Shown: positions 1 to 8,966 of the stretch, piece after piece
Layout of the letters: each line of letters begins with the position of its first letter
How positions within the stretch are numbered: position 1 is the stretch's first letter
Source: PFJX01 sp964466195
GTDB taxonomy: Bacteria; Pseudomonadota; Gammaproteobacteria; Burkholderiales; Thiobacillaceae
NCBI GenBank assembly: GCA_964466195.1
Contig: CAYXMQ010000008.1
Location: 1 to 64,000, forward strand
Direction of reading: 5' to 3'
Length of the DNA stretch: 64,000 nucleotides
The notes under the pieces: generated by a model
Database searches by the model: none
What the model was told of the DNA's origin: nothing
Seen by the model: only the letters and a program-made list of their open reading frames with translations
Made by a program: the position numbers and the translations under genes

Positions 1-436
1 TGACGATGATGCGTTCAGTTTAGGAAAGTTGGGCGTTTTCACACAGCCTCGCCGGTTTCCAGCCCCGACCGCAAACGCGATCGTCATGTCCTTAAATTTA
101 GCCGCAGGGCAGTGGGATGCAATGGCCGGGCGGGCAGGTTGTGCCCGGTTTTCGAAGGGTCAACGTCTGCTTGCGGCTTTGTGGCGCGGGTCGATCACGC
201 TGTCGTGGCAGCCTCCGCACGTGCCGCCCCGATGCAGTCGGAACGCTGCGGCTAGATGCCGCGGCGAAATCTGACGATGCCCTGCCAGACGGCGGCCGGA
301 GAGCGGAGCCGGTGGCAGCTCCGCCGACTTGCGAGTCCGGCCTCGCCCTGACGAGGATTCGTAAGGCGCTAAAGCGGCAACGACTCCGCTGGCAGAGGGT
401 AAAATCGTCCGGTTTTTCCAATCCCGCATACCACCC
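1..436. other. Intergenic region before glyQ
   Basis: No convincing gene is seen here; the open frames in this stretch either overlap glyQ antisense or have no family resemblance. A weak hairpin at 126-148 (CCGGGC paired with GCCCGG, loop of 11) is followed by TTTT and could terminate a gene lying left of the window. A TAAAAT hexamer at 400-405 is a possible -10 element for glyQ, but no good -35 box is seen upstream. Confidence 0.4.
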
Positions 437-1354
437 ATGCCTGCTTTTCAGGACATCATCCTCACGCTCCAGAAATTCTGGGGCGATCAGGGCTGCACAC
501 TGCTGCAACCCTACGATCTCGAAGTCGGCGCCGGCACCAGCCATACCGCGACCTTTTTGCGTTCGCTCGGCCCGGAACCCTGGAAAGCCGCATACGTGCA
601 GCCCTCGCGCCGGCCGAAGGACGGCCGCTATGGCGAGAATCCGAACCGTTTGCAGCACTACTATCAATTCCAGGTGGTGTTGAAACCGGCGCCGGAAAAT
701 ATCCTGGAGTTGTACCTCGGCTCCCTGCAGGCCCTGGGCTTCGACCTCAAACAGAACGACATCCGTTTCGTCGAAGACGACTGGGAAAACCCGACGCTGG
801 GCGCCTGGGGGCTGGGTTGGGAGGTTTGGTTGAACGGCATGGAAGTCACCCAGTTCACGTATTTCCAGCAAGTCGGCGGCATCAACTGTAAGCCGATCAC
901 CGGCGAAATCACCTATGGCCTGGAGCGTCTGGCCATGTATCTGCAAGGCGTCGATAACGTGTTCGATCTGGAATACTCGCCCGGCGTCAGCTACGGCGAC
1001 GTGTTCCATCAGAACGAAGTGGAGCAGTCCACCTATAACTTCGAGCATAGCGACGTGGAATTCCTGCTGACCGCCTTCAACGCGTATGAAAAACAGGCCA
1101 AGCTGCTGATGGAAAACAAACTGGCTCTGCCCGCCTACGAACAGGTGCTGAAAGCCGGCCACACCTTCAACCTGCTGGATGCGCGCGGGGCGATTTCAGT
1201 CACCGAGCGCGCCGCCTACATCGGACGCATCCGCAACCTGGCGCGCAGCGTGGCGCAAAGCTATCTCGAGTCGCGCGCTCGCCTCGGTTTTCCGATGGCG
1301 CCGAAAGCGTGGGCGGATGAAGTGCTGGCGCAAATTGAAAAGAAGGTGGCATGA
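437..1354 (+). CDS. glyQ: Glycyl-tRNA synthetase alpha subunit
   Basis: Catalytic alpha subunit of the bacterial alpha2beta2 glycyl-tRNA synthetase, which charges tRNA-Gly with glycine in the cytoplasm. The 305-residue product is full length for the family and opens with the typical MPAFQDIILTLQKFW stretch. It carries the conserved GCTLLQPYD and MEVTQFTYFQQ segments of the class II catalytic core. Its stop overlaps the glyS start (ATGA at 1351-1354), which indicates translational coupling of the two subunits. In related betaproteobacteria glyQS also precedes gmhB and plsC, as here. Confidence 0.97.
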   Translation: MPAFQDIILTLQKFWGDQGCTLLQPYDLEVGAGTSHTATFLRSLGPEPWKAAYVQPSRRPKDGRYGENPNRLQHYYQFQVVLKPAPENILELYLGSLQALGFDLKQNDIRFVEDDWENPTLGAWGLGWEVWLNGMEVTQFTYFQQVGGINCKPITGEITYGLERLAMYLQGVDNVFDLEYSPGVSYGDVFHQNEVEQSTYNFEHSDVEFLLTAFNAYEKQAKLLMENKLALPAYEQVLKAGHTFNLLDARGAISVTERAAYIGRIRNLARSVAQSYLESRARLGFPMAPKAWADEVLAQIEKKVA

Positions 1355-3546
1355 CTATGCAGAACCTTCTGATCGAATTGTTTGTTGAAGAGCTGCCGCC
1401 CAAGGCGTTGAAGAAACTGGGCGCGGCCTTTGCCCAATCTCTGGCCGACTCGCTGAAGGCGCAGGGGCTGGCGAGCGACGCCAGTGTGGTGACGTCCTTT
1501 GCCTCGCCGCGCCGCCTGGCTGCGCATTTGACTCAGGTTGCCGCGCGCGCCGCCGACAAGCCGGTCATGCACAAGCTGATGCCGGCCAGCGTCGCGCTGG
1601 ACGCCGAAGGCCAGGCCACGCCGGCGTTACTGAAAAAGCTGGCGGCGTTGGGGCTGGATGCGTCGGTGCTGCCGCAACTGAAGCGCGCCGCGGACGGCAA
1701 GGCCGAGGCGCTGTTCTTCGATACCGTTGCACCCGGCGTGATGCTGGCCGCCGGTCTGCAAAAGGCGTTGGACGACGCGTTGGCCAAGTTGCCGATCCCC
1801 AAGGTGATGACCTATCAACTGGCCGATGGCTGGACGTCGGTGAACTTCGTGCGCCCGGCGCATGCGCTGGTGGCGTTGCATGGCGCTGACGTCGTACCGG
1901 TTTCGGCGCTGGGCTTGACCGCCGGCCGCGAGACGCAAGGCCATCGCTTCGAAGCGCTGCAGCATCCGCTGACAATCGAGGCGGCAGATCGCTACGAGGC
2001 GCAACTGGAAGTTGAGGGCGCCGTAATCCCCAGCTACGAAAAACGCAGCCTTGAAATCGTCAGGCAATTGCGCTCCATCGCCGCGACATTGGGGGCAAAG
2101 CTGGAAGTCGAGGCGGCACTCGAGACGGTCCTCAAGACGGCCCATTTGACGGATGCCGAAGCGGAGGCCGCTCTTCTCGATGATCCGCTGGTGCAAGAAG
2201 TGACCTCTTTGGTGGAGCGGCCCAATGTTCTGGTCGGTCAGTTCGAATCCACATTCCTTGCGGTGCCGCAGGAGTGTTTGATTTTGACGATGAAGACTAA
2301 CCAGAAGTATTTCCCTCTGTTTAGCGCTTCGGGCAGTCTGACCAATCAGTTCCTGATCGTTTCCAATATTCGCCCGGCCGACCCTTCGGCAGTGATCGGC
2401 GGCAACGAGCGCGTGGTGCGTCCACGCCTGGCCGATGCCCAATTCTTCTTTGACCAGGACCGCAAAAAGCCGCTGGCCGCCCGCGTCGAATTGCTCGCCA
2501 ACGTGGTCTATCACAACAAGCTGGGCAGTCAGGGCGCGCGGGCCAGGCGTCTATCCAAGCTGGCTGCCGCCATTGCGCATGATCTCGGCGCCCGTTCCGG
2601 CAACGACAGCGAATTGGCGGCACGCGCCGCGTTGCTGGCCAAGGCCGATCTGGTCACCGACATGGTCGGCGAGTTTCCTGAACTGCAAGGCATCATGGGG
2701 CGTTATTACGCACTGCATGATGGCGAGAATGCGCGCGTCGCGGATGCGATACGCGACCATTACCAGCCGCGTTTCGCCGGCGACAGCCTGCCCGAAGACC
2801 CTGTCGCGCTGGCGGTGGCAATGGCGGAACGGCTCGACGCGCTGGTCGGCATTTTCGGTATCGGCCTGCCCCCCACTGGCGACAAGGATCCGTTTGCGCT
2901 GCGCCGCGCCGCGCTCGGCGTGTTGCGCATGTTGATGGAGCGGGCATTGCCGCTCGACCTGATGCAGTTGCTGGAGCTGGCGCGACAGCAATTCGTCGAC
3001 GATCAAGTCAGCAGCAGCGTCGCGCTCGATGTGTTCCAGTTCATGCTGGATCGTTTGCGCGTTTCGTTGAAGGACCAGGGGGCGGCCGGCGAGAAGGAAA
3101 AATCCATGGTCGAAGCCGTGGTCAGCCAGGGCCCGACCCGCATCGATCAGGTGCCGGCGCGCTTGGCGGCGGTGGCTGAATTTGCTCGCTTGCCGGAAGC
3201 GGATGCGCTGGCGGCCGCCAACAAGCGTATCCAGAACATTCTGCGCAAGGCGGAAAGCACGCCTGCCGAGGTCGATGTTTCTCTGTTCCAGGAAGACGCC
3301 GAACGTACCTTGTTTGCCGCCGTCACGGCATTGCGGCCCGGCGTCGAAGCGGCTCTAGCCAACCTCGACTACACCGGCGCCTTGATGCAGTTGTCCAGCT
3401 TGCGCGCTCCGGTCGATCGCTTCTTCGACGAAGTCATGGTCATGGCCGAGGAGCCGCGGGTGCGCGCCAATCGCCTCGGACTGTTGGGCAGTCTGGCCGG
3501 GTTGATGAATTGCGTCGCCGACATCAGCCAGCTTTCGGCGAAATGA
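1351..3546 (+). CDS. glyS: Glycyl-tRNA synthetase beta subunit
   Basis: Beta subunit of glycyl-tRNA synthetase, which carries the tRNA-recognition and anticodon-binding parts of the alpha2beta2 enzyme. The 731-residue product is slightly longer than the E. coli protein (about 690). It begins with the family signature LLIELFVEELPPKALK and contains the NQKYFPLF segment and a C-terminal DALR-like helical region. The start at 1351 overlaps the glyQ stop; a second ATG lies two codons downstream at 1357 and could be used instead. A short gap (3547-3593) separates it from the next gene. Confidence 0.97.
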   Translation: MTMQNLLIELFVEELPPKALKKLGAAFAQSLADSLKAQGLASDASVVTSFASPRRLAAHLTQVAARAADKPVMHKLMPASVALDAEGQATPALLKKLAALGLDASVLPQLKRAADGKAEALFFDTVAPGVMLAAGLQKALDDALAKLPIPKVMTYQLADGWTSVNFVRPAHALVALHGADVVPVSALGLTAGRETQGHRFEALQHPLTIEAADRYEAQLEVEGAVIPSYEKRSLEIVRQLRSIAATLGAKLEVEAALETVLKTAHLTDAEAEAALLDDPLVQEVTSLVERPNVLVGQFESTFLAVPQECLILTMKTNQKYFPLFSASGSLTNQFLIVSNIRPADPSAVIGGNERVVRPRLADAQFFFDQDRKKPLAARVELLANVVYHNKLGSQGARARRLSKLAAAIAHDLGARSGNDSELAARAALLAKADLVTDMVGEFPELQGIMGRYYALHDGENARVADAIRDHYQPRFAGDSLPEDPVALAVAMAERLDALVGIFGIGLPPTGDKDPFALRRAALGVLRMLMERALPLDLMQLLELARQQFVDDQVSSSVALDVFQFMLDRLRVSLKDQGAAGEKEKSMVEAVVSQGPTRIDQVPARLAAVAEFARLPEADALAAANKRIQNILRKAESTPAEVDVSLFQEDAERTLFAAVTALRPGVEAALANLDYTGALMQLSSLRAPVDRFFDEVMVMAEEPRVRANRLGLLGSLAGLMNCVADISQLSAK

Positions 3547-3593
3547 CGCAACGGCGGTGTAGCGGAACGGTTGCGTAACGGAACGGCTGCGGA

Positions 3594-4925
3594 ATGGAAA
3601 GCCCGTCCACGCCCGATCCGGACGACTCCGGTCGCTTCCGGATTTCGCGCTTCACGGCCGAGTTCGTCGATAGCGAAGTAGAGCTGGCCTTTCGGACCGC
3701 GTGGCATGCACAGGTCGTGCGCGATACGCGCTGGGCGTTCATCGTCGTGGCGGTCATCTGCATGGCGATGGCCATCCCCGATTTCCTGTTGTTGGGGCCG
3801 GGAGACGCGTTTTACGCCTTGCTCAAGGGCCGTCTCCTGGTCAGTGCGCTGTGCCTGGCACTTGCCGTCAGCGCCCGGCGCTACTGGCGCGCGCTGATGG
3901 ATGGCCTGACGCCGACCGTCGTGACCGTGATCGGCGTCACCGCTTTTCTCAGCATGACGCTGCTGCGGCCGATCGAGCCGGGCTGGCACGGCATGAGCAT
4001 GCTGCTGATCCTGTCCTTTTTGTACTTGTTCATCCCCAACCGTTTTTTTCTTACCTGGGTGCTGGCGTTGAGTTCGACGCTGCTGTTCGTCGTTCTGCTG
4101 GATGCGCATTTCGGTTTTTCCGAGCGTGATCTGGTCAATCTCGGCATTCTGATGGCGGCGGCCAATCTGCTTGGCGCGCGCGCGGCCTATCGCAACAGTT
4201 GGCGCATGCGAGAAGAATACCGTCAGGACGAGCGCCAACGTCAAACGCAGTCGGCGCTTGATCGCGAGAGCGCACTGCGTACCCGCCTGCAAGCCGAGCG
4301 CGAGGGACTGGCGAACAGCGATGGATTGAGTGGGACCGCCAGTCCGCAGCATTTTCATGCACTGCTTGAGGAGGCCATACGCAGGTTGCCGGCTTCGCCG
4401 GGAGGCGCGCCGCCGATTTCCTTGCTGGTGCTGGAAGCGGACTATTTCAAGCAGATCAGCACCAGCTACGGTTACCACCATGGCGAAGCCGTGTTGAATC
4501 ATTTGATCGCACTCTGTCGACGTGTGCGGCCGGTTGAAGACAAGCTCGCCCGCCTGGGCGAGGCCAAATTCGCCGCGCTGCTTTACGACGTGGATAGCCG
4601 CGCCGGCAGCAGGCTGGCGGAACGCCTGCGCGCTGAATTGCATCGCACGCCGTTGCGTTTGCCCGCCGCGGCGGTCTATGTCAGCGCCAGCTTCGGCTTG
4701 GCGCAATGGCGTCCGGGAGAGTCGAGCGTCGCGTTGATGCAAGCCGCGGAAGCGGCGCTGGCGCGGGCTAAAGGCCACGGCGGCGACCGCATCGAGCTGC
4801 GCGCTGCGGTCGCGCCGCCACTTGAGGGCGACGACGGCGGCGTTCAGAATGCAACTTCGAATACGGCTTCAAAACCGCCTGCGCAGGCCCTTGCCACCCT
4901 CGACACATTGCCGGAGTGCTCATGA
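3594..4925 (+). CDS. Membrane protein with degenerate GGDEF domain
   Basis: A 443-residue protein with about six hydrophobic segments between residues 45 and 195, a charged coiled-coil linker (about 200-240) and a C-terminal diguanylate-cyclase-like domain (about 245-410). The active-site loop reads RLGEAKF (residues 320-326) where active cyclases have GGDEF/GGEEF, so the catalytic glycines and acidic residues are largely lost. The domain core (EADYFKQIS, YGYHHGEAVL) still matches the family. It is therefore probably an inactive sensor or c-di-GMP/protein-binding module (inference). It lies between glyS and gmhB and ends in an ATGA overlap with gmhB, so it is likely co-transcribed. Confidence 0.8.
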   Translation: MESPSTPDPDDSGRFRISRFTAEFVDSEVELAFRTAWHAQVVRDTRWAFIVVAVICMAMAIPDFLLLGPGDAFYALLKGRLLVSALCLALAVSARRYWRALMDGLTPTVVTVIGVTAFLSMTLLRPIEPGWHGMSMLLILSFLYLFIPNRFFLTWVLALSSTLLFVVLLDAHFGFSERDLVNLGILMAAANLLGARAAYRNSWRMREEYRQDERQRQTQSALDRESALRTRLQAEREGLANSDGLSGTASPQHFHALLEEAIRRLPASPGGAPPISLLVLEADYFKQISTSYGYHHGEAVLNHLIALCRRVRPVEDKLARLGEAKFAALLYDVDSRAGSRLAERLRAELHRTPLRLPAAAVYVSASFGLAQWRPGESSVALMQAAEAALARAKGHGGDRIELRAAVAPPLEGDDGGVQNATSNTASKPPAQALATLDTLPECS

Positions 4926-5470
4926 AACTCGTTATCCTCGACCGCGATGGCGTCATCAATTTCGATTCCGATCAATTCATCAAGAATCCGCGCGAATGGA
5001 GCCCCATTCCGGGCAGCCTGGAAGCCATCGCGCAGCTCAATCAGGCGGGGTTTCGCGTGGTCGTGGCGACCAACCAGTCCGGCGTCGGGCGCGGCCTGTT
5101 CGATATGGCCACGCTCAACAGCATCCACGCCAAGATGCACAAATTCGTCGCCCTGGCCGGCGGCCGCATCGACGCGGTGTTTTTGTGCCCGCACGCGGCC
5201 GATTCGCGCTGCGCCTGCCGCAAGCCGAATGCGGGCCTGTTCCATGACATCGCCGCCCGTTTCCATATCGATCTGGAAAACGTGCATGCGGTCGGCGACG
5301 CCTTGCGCGATGTCCAGGCCGCGATCAGCGCCGGCGCGCGTCCCATGCTGGTGAAGACCGGTAAAGGCATGCGCACGCTGGAGGGCGGCCAGCTCCCCGC
5401 CGAGGTGCCGGTCTACGAGAATCTGGCGCAAGCCGCCCAAGCCATCATCACGGAAATGAATTCGGCATGA
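4922..5470 (+). CDS. gmhB: D-glycero-beta-D-manno-heptose 1,7-bisphosphate 7-phosphatase
   Basis: HAD-superfamily phosphatase that removes the 7-phosphate from heptose 1,7-bisphosphate in ADP-heptose synthesis for lipopolysaccharide core. The 182-residue protein starts with the catalytic DRDGVIN motif (residues 7-13). It has the zinc-binding pattern CPHAADSRCACRKP typical of GmhB rather than HisB, followed by the HAD GDALRD motif. The ATG at 4922 overlaps the upstream stop (ATGA) and is preferred over a GTG two codons upstream. It is also coupled to plsC through an ATGA overlap at 5467. Confidence 0.93.
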   Translation: MKLVILDRDGVINFDSDQFIKNPREWSPIPGSLEAIAQLNQAGFRVVVATNQSGVGRGLFDMATLNSIHAKMHKFVALAGGRIDAVFLCPHAADSRCACRKPNAGLFHDIAARFHIDLENVHAVGDALRDVQAAISAGARPMLVKTGKGMRTLEGGQLPAEVPVYENLAQAAQAIITEMNSA

Positions 5471-6168
5471 TCTTCCTGCGTTCCCTGGTTTTTCTGCTGG
5501 TCAAGGCGCTCATGACCATCCCGTTCAGTCTGATCACGTTGTTGACCTTTCCGCTGCCGGCGATGTGGCGTTATCGGGTGATCTCGCAATGGAGCGGGAT
5601 CGTGAATTGGCTGGCGCGGATCATCGTCGGCATCACCTATCGCGTCGAAGGCCTGGAAAACCTGCCGCCCGGTCCGGCGGTGATTTTGTCGAAACACCAG
5701 TCGGCCTGGGAAACCATCGTTTTCCAGCAGATATTTCCGCCCTTGTCATTCGTCTTGAAGAGGAACCTGCTTTACATCCCGTTCTTCGGCTGGGGCCTGG
5801 CTCTGTTCAGCCCGATTGCGATCGATCGCGGCGCCGGCCGCGAAGCCCTGAAGCAGATCGAGGCGCAGGGCAAGGCGCGCCTGAAAAGCGGTTTCTGGGT
5901 GCTGATTTTTCCGGAGGGCACCCGCATGCCGCCGGGCGAGACCGGCCGCTTTCAGGTCGGCGGCGCTTGGCTGGCAGTCAAGGCGGGAGTGCCGGTGGTG
6001 CCGGTGGCGCATAACGCCGGTCGCTTCTGGCCGAAAAACGGCTTCCTGAAATATCCCGGCGAGATCGTCGTCCGGATCGGCGCGCCGATTCCGACCGATG
6101 GACGCAAGGCCGCTCAAGTGCTGGCCGAGAGTGAAGCCTGGATGGAAGCCGCGATGCGGGGTCTATAG
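5467..6168 (+). CDS. plsC: 1-acyl-sn-glycerol-3-phosphate acyltransferase
   Basis: PlsC-type acyltransferase that acylates lysophosphatidic acid to phosphatidic acid at the inner membrane. The 233-residue protein has an N-terminal hydrophobic anchor (about 1-40). The catalytic histidine lies in the motif KHQSAWET, with Glu in place of the usual Asp, as is common in this clade. The substrate motif FPEGTR lies near residue 150. The start overlaps the gmhB stop (ATGA). The run glyS, degenerate GGDEF, gmhB, plsC is tightly packed and probably one transcript. Confidence 0.93.
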   Translation: MIFLRSLVFLLVKALMTIPFSLITLLTFPLPAMWRYRVISQWSGIVNWLARIIVGITYRVEGLENLPPGPAVILSKHQSAWETIVFQQIFPPLSFVLKRNLLYIPFFGWGLALFSPIAIDRGAGREALKQIEAQGKARLKSGFWVLIFPEGTRMPPGETGRFQVGGAWLAVKAGVPVVPVAHNAGRFWPKNGFLKYPGEIVVRIGAPIPTDGRKAAQVLAESEAWMEAAMRGL

Positions 6169-6258
6169 TCGAAGCGGGGTGCTGTCGTATGGGGTGCTGT
6201 CGGATTGGGCCCCCGCGGCGTAGCATCTGAAGCGGACCCTTTTGTCGTCAATGCGAAC

Positions 6259-6987
6259 ATGATCCCCGCACCGGAAAGCCTGAGTCCCTGGCCAGCACGG
6301 CTGGACTTGATGCACAGCCTCAGCGGCCTGCTGCTGGGTCTGTTCATGTGGCTGCACATGCTGTTCGTCGCGTCCATCCTGCTCGGCAACGACGCCATGT
6401 GGACTGTGGCGCGTTTCTTCGAGGGCTATTACCTGTTCGGGCGCAGCCTGCCCTGGCTGGTATCGCTGTTCGTCGCCGGCATCTTCATCGTGCTGGTCGG
6501 GCATGCCGGGTTGGCGCTGCGCAAGCTGCCGACACAATGGCGGCCGCATGCAGCGTACTGGTCGCATATGCGGGCGATGCGGCATGAGGACACTACGCTC
6601 TGGTTGGTTCAGGTCGTCACCGGCTTCGGCATGTTGTTTCTGGCGCCGGTGCATCTGTACGCCATGCTGATGCATCCGGAACTGATCGGCCCGTACGAAT
6701 CGGCCGACCGGGTCTGGAGCGGCCGGATGTGGCCGCTGTATCTGGTTTTGCTGTTGCTGGTCGAATTGCATGCCGGCAGCGGCTTGTATCGCCTGGCCGT
6801 GAAATGGGGCGATTTTTCCGATCCGATCGCCGCCCGGCGCAAGCTCAAGCGCTTGAAGTGGGCTTTCACCGTGTTCTTTCTGGCGCTCGGCCTGTTGACG
6901 CTGGCGGCCTACATCAAGCTCGGCATCGAGCATGCGCCGCAAGCCGGCGAACGCTATGTGCCTGCGTTGCTGAGGGCTGCGCCATGA
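6259..6987 (+). CDS. frdC: Fumarate reductase/succinate dehydrogenase diheme cytochrome b subunit
   Basis: Membrane anchor of a Wolinella-type quinol:fumarate reductase with five membrane helices and two b hemes. From the ATG at 6259 the 242-residue protein aligns without gaps (constant offset 11) to W. succinogenes FrdC as I recall it. The four heme ligands are H33, H82, H132 and H171. The two functional glutamates of that enzyme, E66 (quinol oxidation) and E180 (proton pathway), correspond to E55 and E169 and are both present. The frame is open back to a TTG at 6205, so the start is not certain. It overlaps frdA by ATGA. Confidence 0.9.
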   Translation: MIPAPESLSPWPARLDLMHSLSGLLLGLFMWLHMLFVASILLGNDAMWTVARFFEGYYLFGRSLPWLVSLFVAGIFIVLVGHAGLALRKLPTQWRPHAAYWSHMRAMRHEDTTLWLVQVVTGFGMLFLAPVHLYAMLMHPELIGPYESADRVWSGRMWPLYLVLLLLVELHAGSGLYRLAVKWGDFSDPIAARRKLKRLKWAFTVFFLALGLLTLAAYIKLGIEHAPQAGERYVPALLRAAP

Positions 6988-8966
6988 AGATCGTCTACAC
7001 CGACGTCCTGGTCGTCGGCGGCGGCTTGGCCGGCTTGCGCACGGCCATCGGCGTCAAGCGGCGCGGGCTGGAGACGCTGATCCTTTCGCTGGTTCCGGCC
7101 AAGCGTTCGCACTCGGTCGCGGCGCAAGGCGGCATGCAGGCCAGCCTGGCCAATGGCAGCAAGAGCGAAGGCGATAACGAGGATGTGCATTTCGAGGACA
7201 CCGTGCGCGGCTCGGATTGGGGCTGCGATCAGCAGGTCGCGCGCATGTTCGCGCATATGGCGCCGAAAGCCGTGCGCGAGCTGGCCGCCTGGGGCGTGCC
7301 CTGGAGCCGGGTGCAGCGCGGTGAGCGTGACGCGGTCATCAACGGCCAGCGCGTTACGCTGAACGAAAAGAACGCCGCGCATGGCCTGATCGCCGCGCGC
7401 GATTTCGGCGGCACGCGCAAATGGCGCACTTGCTATACCTCCGACGGCACCGGCCACGCCATGCTGTACACCATGAGCGACCAGGCCGTCGCCGCCGCCA
7501 TCCCGGTGCATGAACGCAAGGAGGCGCTGGCGCTGATCCACGACGGCCAGCGTTGCCAGGGTGCGGTCGTGCGCGACCTGATCAGCGGCGAGCTCAGCGC
7601 CTATCTGGCCATGGCGACGGTGCTGGCCACCGGCGGCTATGGCCGCATTTACGGCGTTTCCACCAACGCACTGATCAACGAAGGCATGGGCGCGGCGCTG
7701 GCGTTGGAAACCGGCATCGCGCGCCTGGGCAATATGGAGGCAGTGCAATTCCATCCCACCGCGATCGTGCCGGCCGGCATATTGGTGACCGAAGGCTGCC
7801 GCGGCGACGGCGGTGTGCTGCTCGACAAGGACGGCCATCGCTTCATGCCGGACTACGAACCGGAGAAGAAGGAACTGGCTTCGCGCGATGTGGTTGCGCG
7901 CCGCATGGCCGAACACATCCGGGCCGGGAAGGGCGTGGCATCGGCGAGTGGCGGCAACATCGGCGACCATCTCTGGCTCGATATCCGCAACCTGGGCGCG
8001 GCGCACATCGACAAGAATCTGCGCGAAGTGAAGGACATCTGCCATTACTTCCTCGGCATCGATCCGGCCAAAGCGCTGATTCCGGTGCGGCCGACGCAGC
8101 ATTACTCGATGGGCGGCGTGCGCACCGATCATCGCGGTGAATCGCCCTGGCTGCACGGCCTGTTTGCCTGCGGCGAGGCGGCCTGCTGGGACCTGCACGG
8201 CTTCAACCGGCTGGGCGGCAATTCCGTCGCCGAAACCGTCGTGGCCGGCATGCTGGTCGGTGAATATGTCGCCGATTTCTGCGCCTCCAGCGCCGGCCAC
8301 GGCGCGCTTTCGCCGGCCCTGGCGCGCGCATTCGTGCAGCGCGAAGACGCCGGCCTGCGGGCGCTGACGCAGCGCGCCGGCGACGAGGATGCCGTGGCGC
8401 TGCGCGCCCGCATGGAGCAGATCATGACCGAGCAGGTCGGCCTGTTCCGCAACGGCCCCGACCTGGCGAACGCGGTCGACGAACTGGCCGCCTTGCTGGC
8501 GCGCAGCCGCAAGCTGGGCGTGCGCGCGGCCAATCTCGATGCCAATCCGGAGCTGGTGCTGGCCTACCGACTGCCGCGCATGCTGAAAGTCGCGCTCAGC
8601 GTCGCACTCGGCGCCTGGCGCCGCACCGAAAGCCGCGGCGCGCACTTTCGCGAAGACTTCCCCGCCCGCAATGACCGCGACTGGCTCAACCGCACGTTGG
8701 CCTGCTGGCGCGAGGGCGACGAACTGCCCAGCCTCGATTACGAGGCGCTCGACGTCATGCAGATGGAATTGCCGCCCGGATTCCGCGGCTACGGCGTCAA
8801 GAACATCGTCGAGCACCCTGAAAGTGCGCTGCGGCAGGCCGAAGTCGATGAAATGCACGCCGCCAAGCCGGATCGTTACGCCCGCCAATCCGCGCTGATG
8901 CCGTTCAAACAGTTTTTGCCGGCGCACTATCGCGCCCGCAATGCCCGCCTGGATGCGATGCCATGA
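6984..8966 (+). CDS. frdA: Fumarate reductase/succinate dehydrogenase flavoprotein subunit
   Basis: FAD-containing catalytic subunit interconverting fumarate and succinate on the cytoplasmic side. The 660-residue product starts MKIVYTDVLVVGGGLAGLR (dinucleotide fold). It contains the covalent-FAD context RSHSVAAQGGMQ, the TEGCRGDGG and HRFMPDYEPEKKELASRD active-site segments, and the HYSMGG motif. It matches the W. succinogenes type closely throughout. The frame is open upstream to 6729 inside frdC, but the ATG at 6984, overlapping the frdC stop, is clearly the real start. In an aerobic or autotrophic host it may run as succinate dehydrogenase (inference). Confidence 0.95.
   Translation: MKIVYTDVLVVGGGLAGLRTAIGVKRRGLETLILSLVPAKRSHSVAAQGGMQASLANGSKSEGDNEDVHFEDTVRGSDWGCDQQVARMFAHMAPKAVRELAAWGVPWSRVQRGERDAVINGQRVTLNEKNAAHGLIAARDFGGTRKWRTCYTSDGTGHAMLYTMSDQAVAAAIPVHERKEALALIHDGQRCQGAVVRDLISGELSAYLAMATVLATGGYGRIYGVSTNALINEGMGAALALETGIARLGNMEAVQFHPTAIVPAGILVTEGCRGDGGVLLDKDGHRFMPDYEPEKKELASRDVVARRMAEHIRAGKGVASASGGNIGDHLWLDIRNLGAAHIDKNLREVKDICHYFLGIDPAKALIPVRPTQHYSMGGVRTDHRGESPWLHGLFACGEAACWDLHGFNRLGGNSVAETVVAGMLVGEYVADFCASSAGHGALSPALARAFVQREDAGLRALTQRAGDEDAVALRARMEQIMTEQVGLFRNGPDLANAVDELAALLARSRKLGVRAANLDANPELVLAYRLPRMLKVALSVALGAWRRTESRGAHFREDFPARNDRDWLNRTLACWREGDELPSLDYEALDVMQMELPPGFRGYGVKNIVEHPESALRQAEVDEMHAAKPDRYARQSALMPFKQFLPAHYRARNARLDAMP

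Noticed and set aside
98..1162. 354-residue open frame on the minus strand over glyQ
   Set aside because: It is antisense to the well-conserved glyQ and its translation has no family resemblance; a GC-driven shadow frame.
3369..4778. 469-residue open frame antisense to the degenerate GGDEF gene
   Set aside because: Gln/Arg/His-rich shadow translation; the plus strand has a clear membrane-plus-GGDEF protein.
6954..8927. 657-residue open frame antisense to frdA
   Set aside because: It covers frdA on the other strand in a GC-rich gene; the composition (Ala/His/Gln/Arg-rich) is typical of shadow frames.
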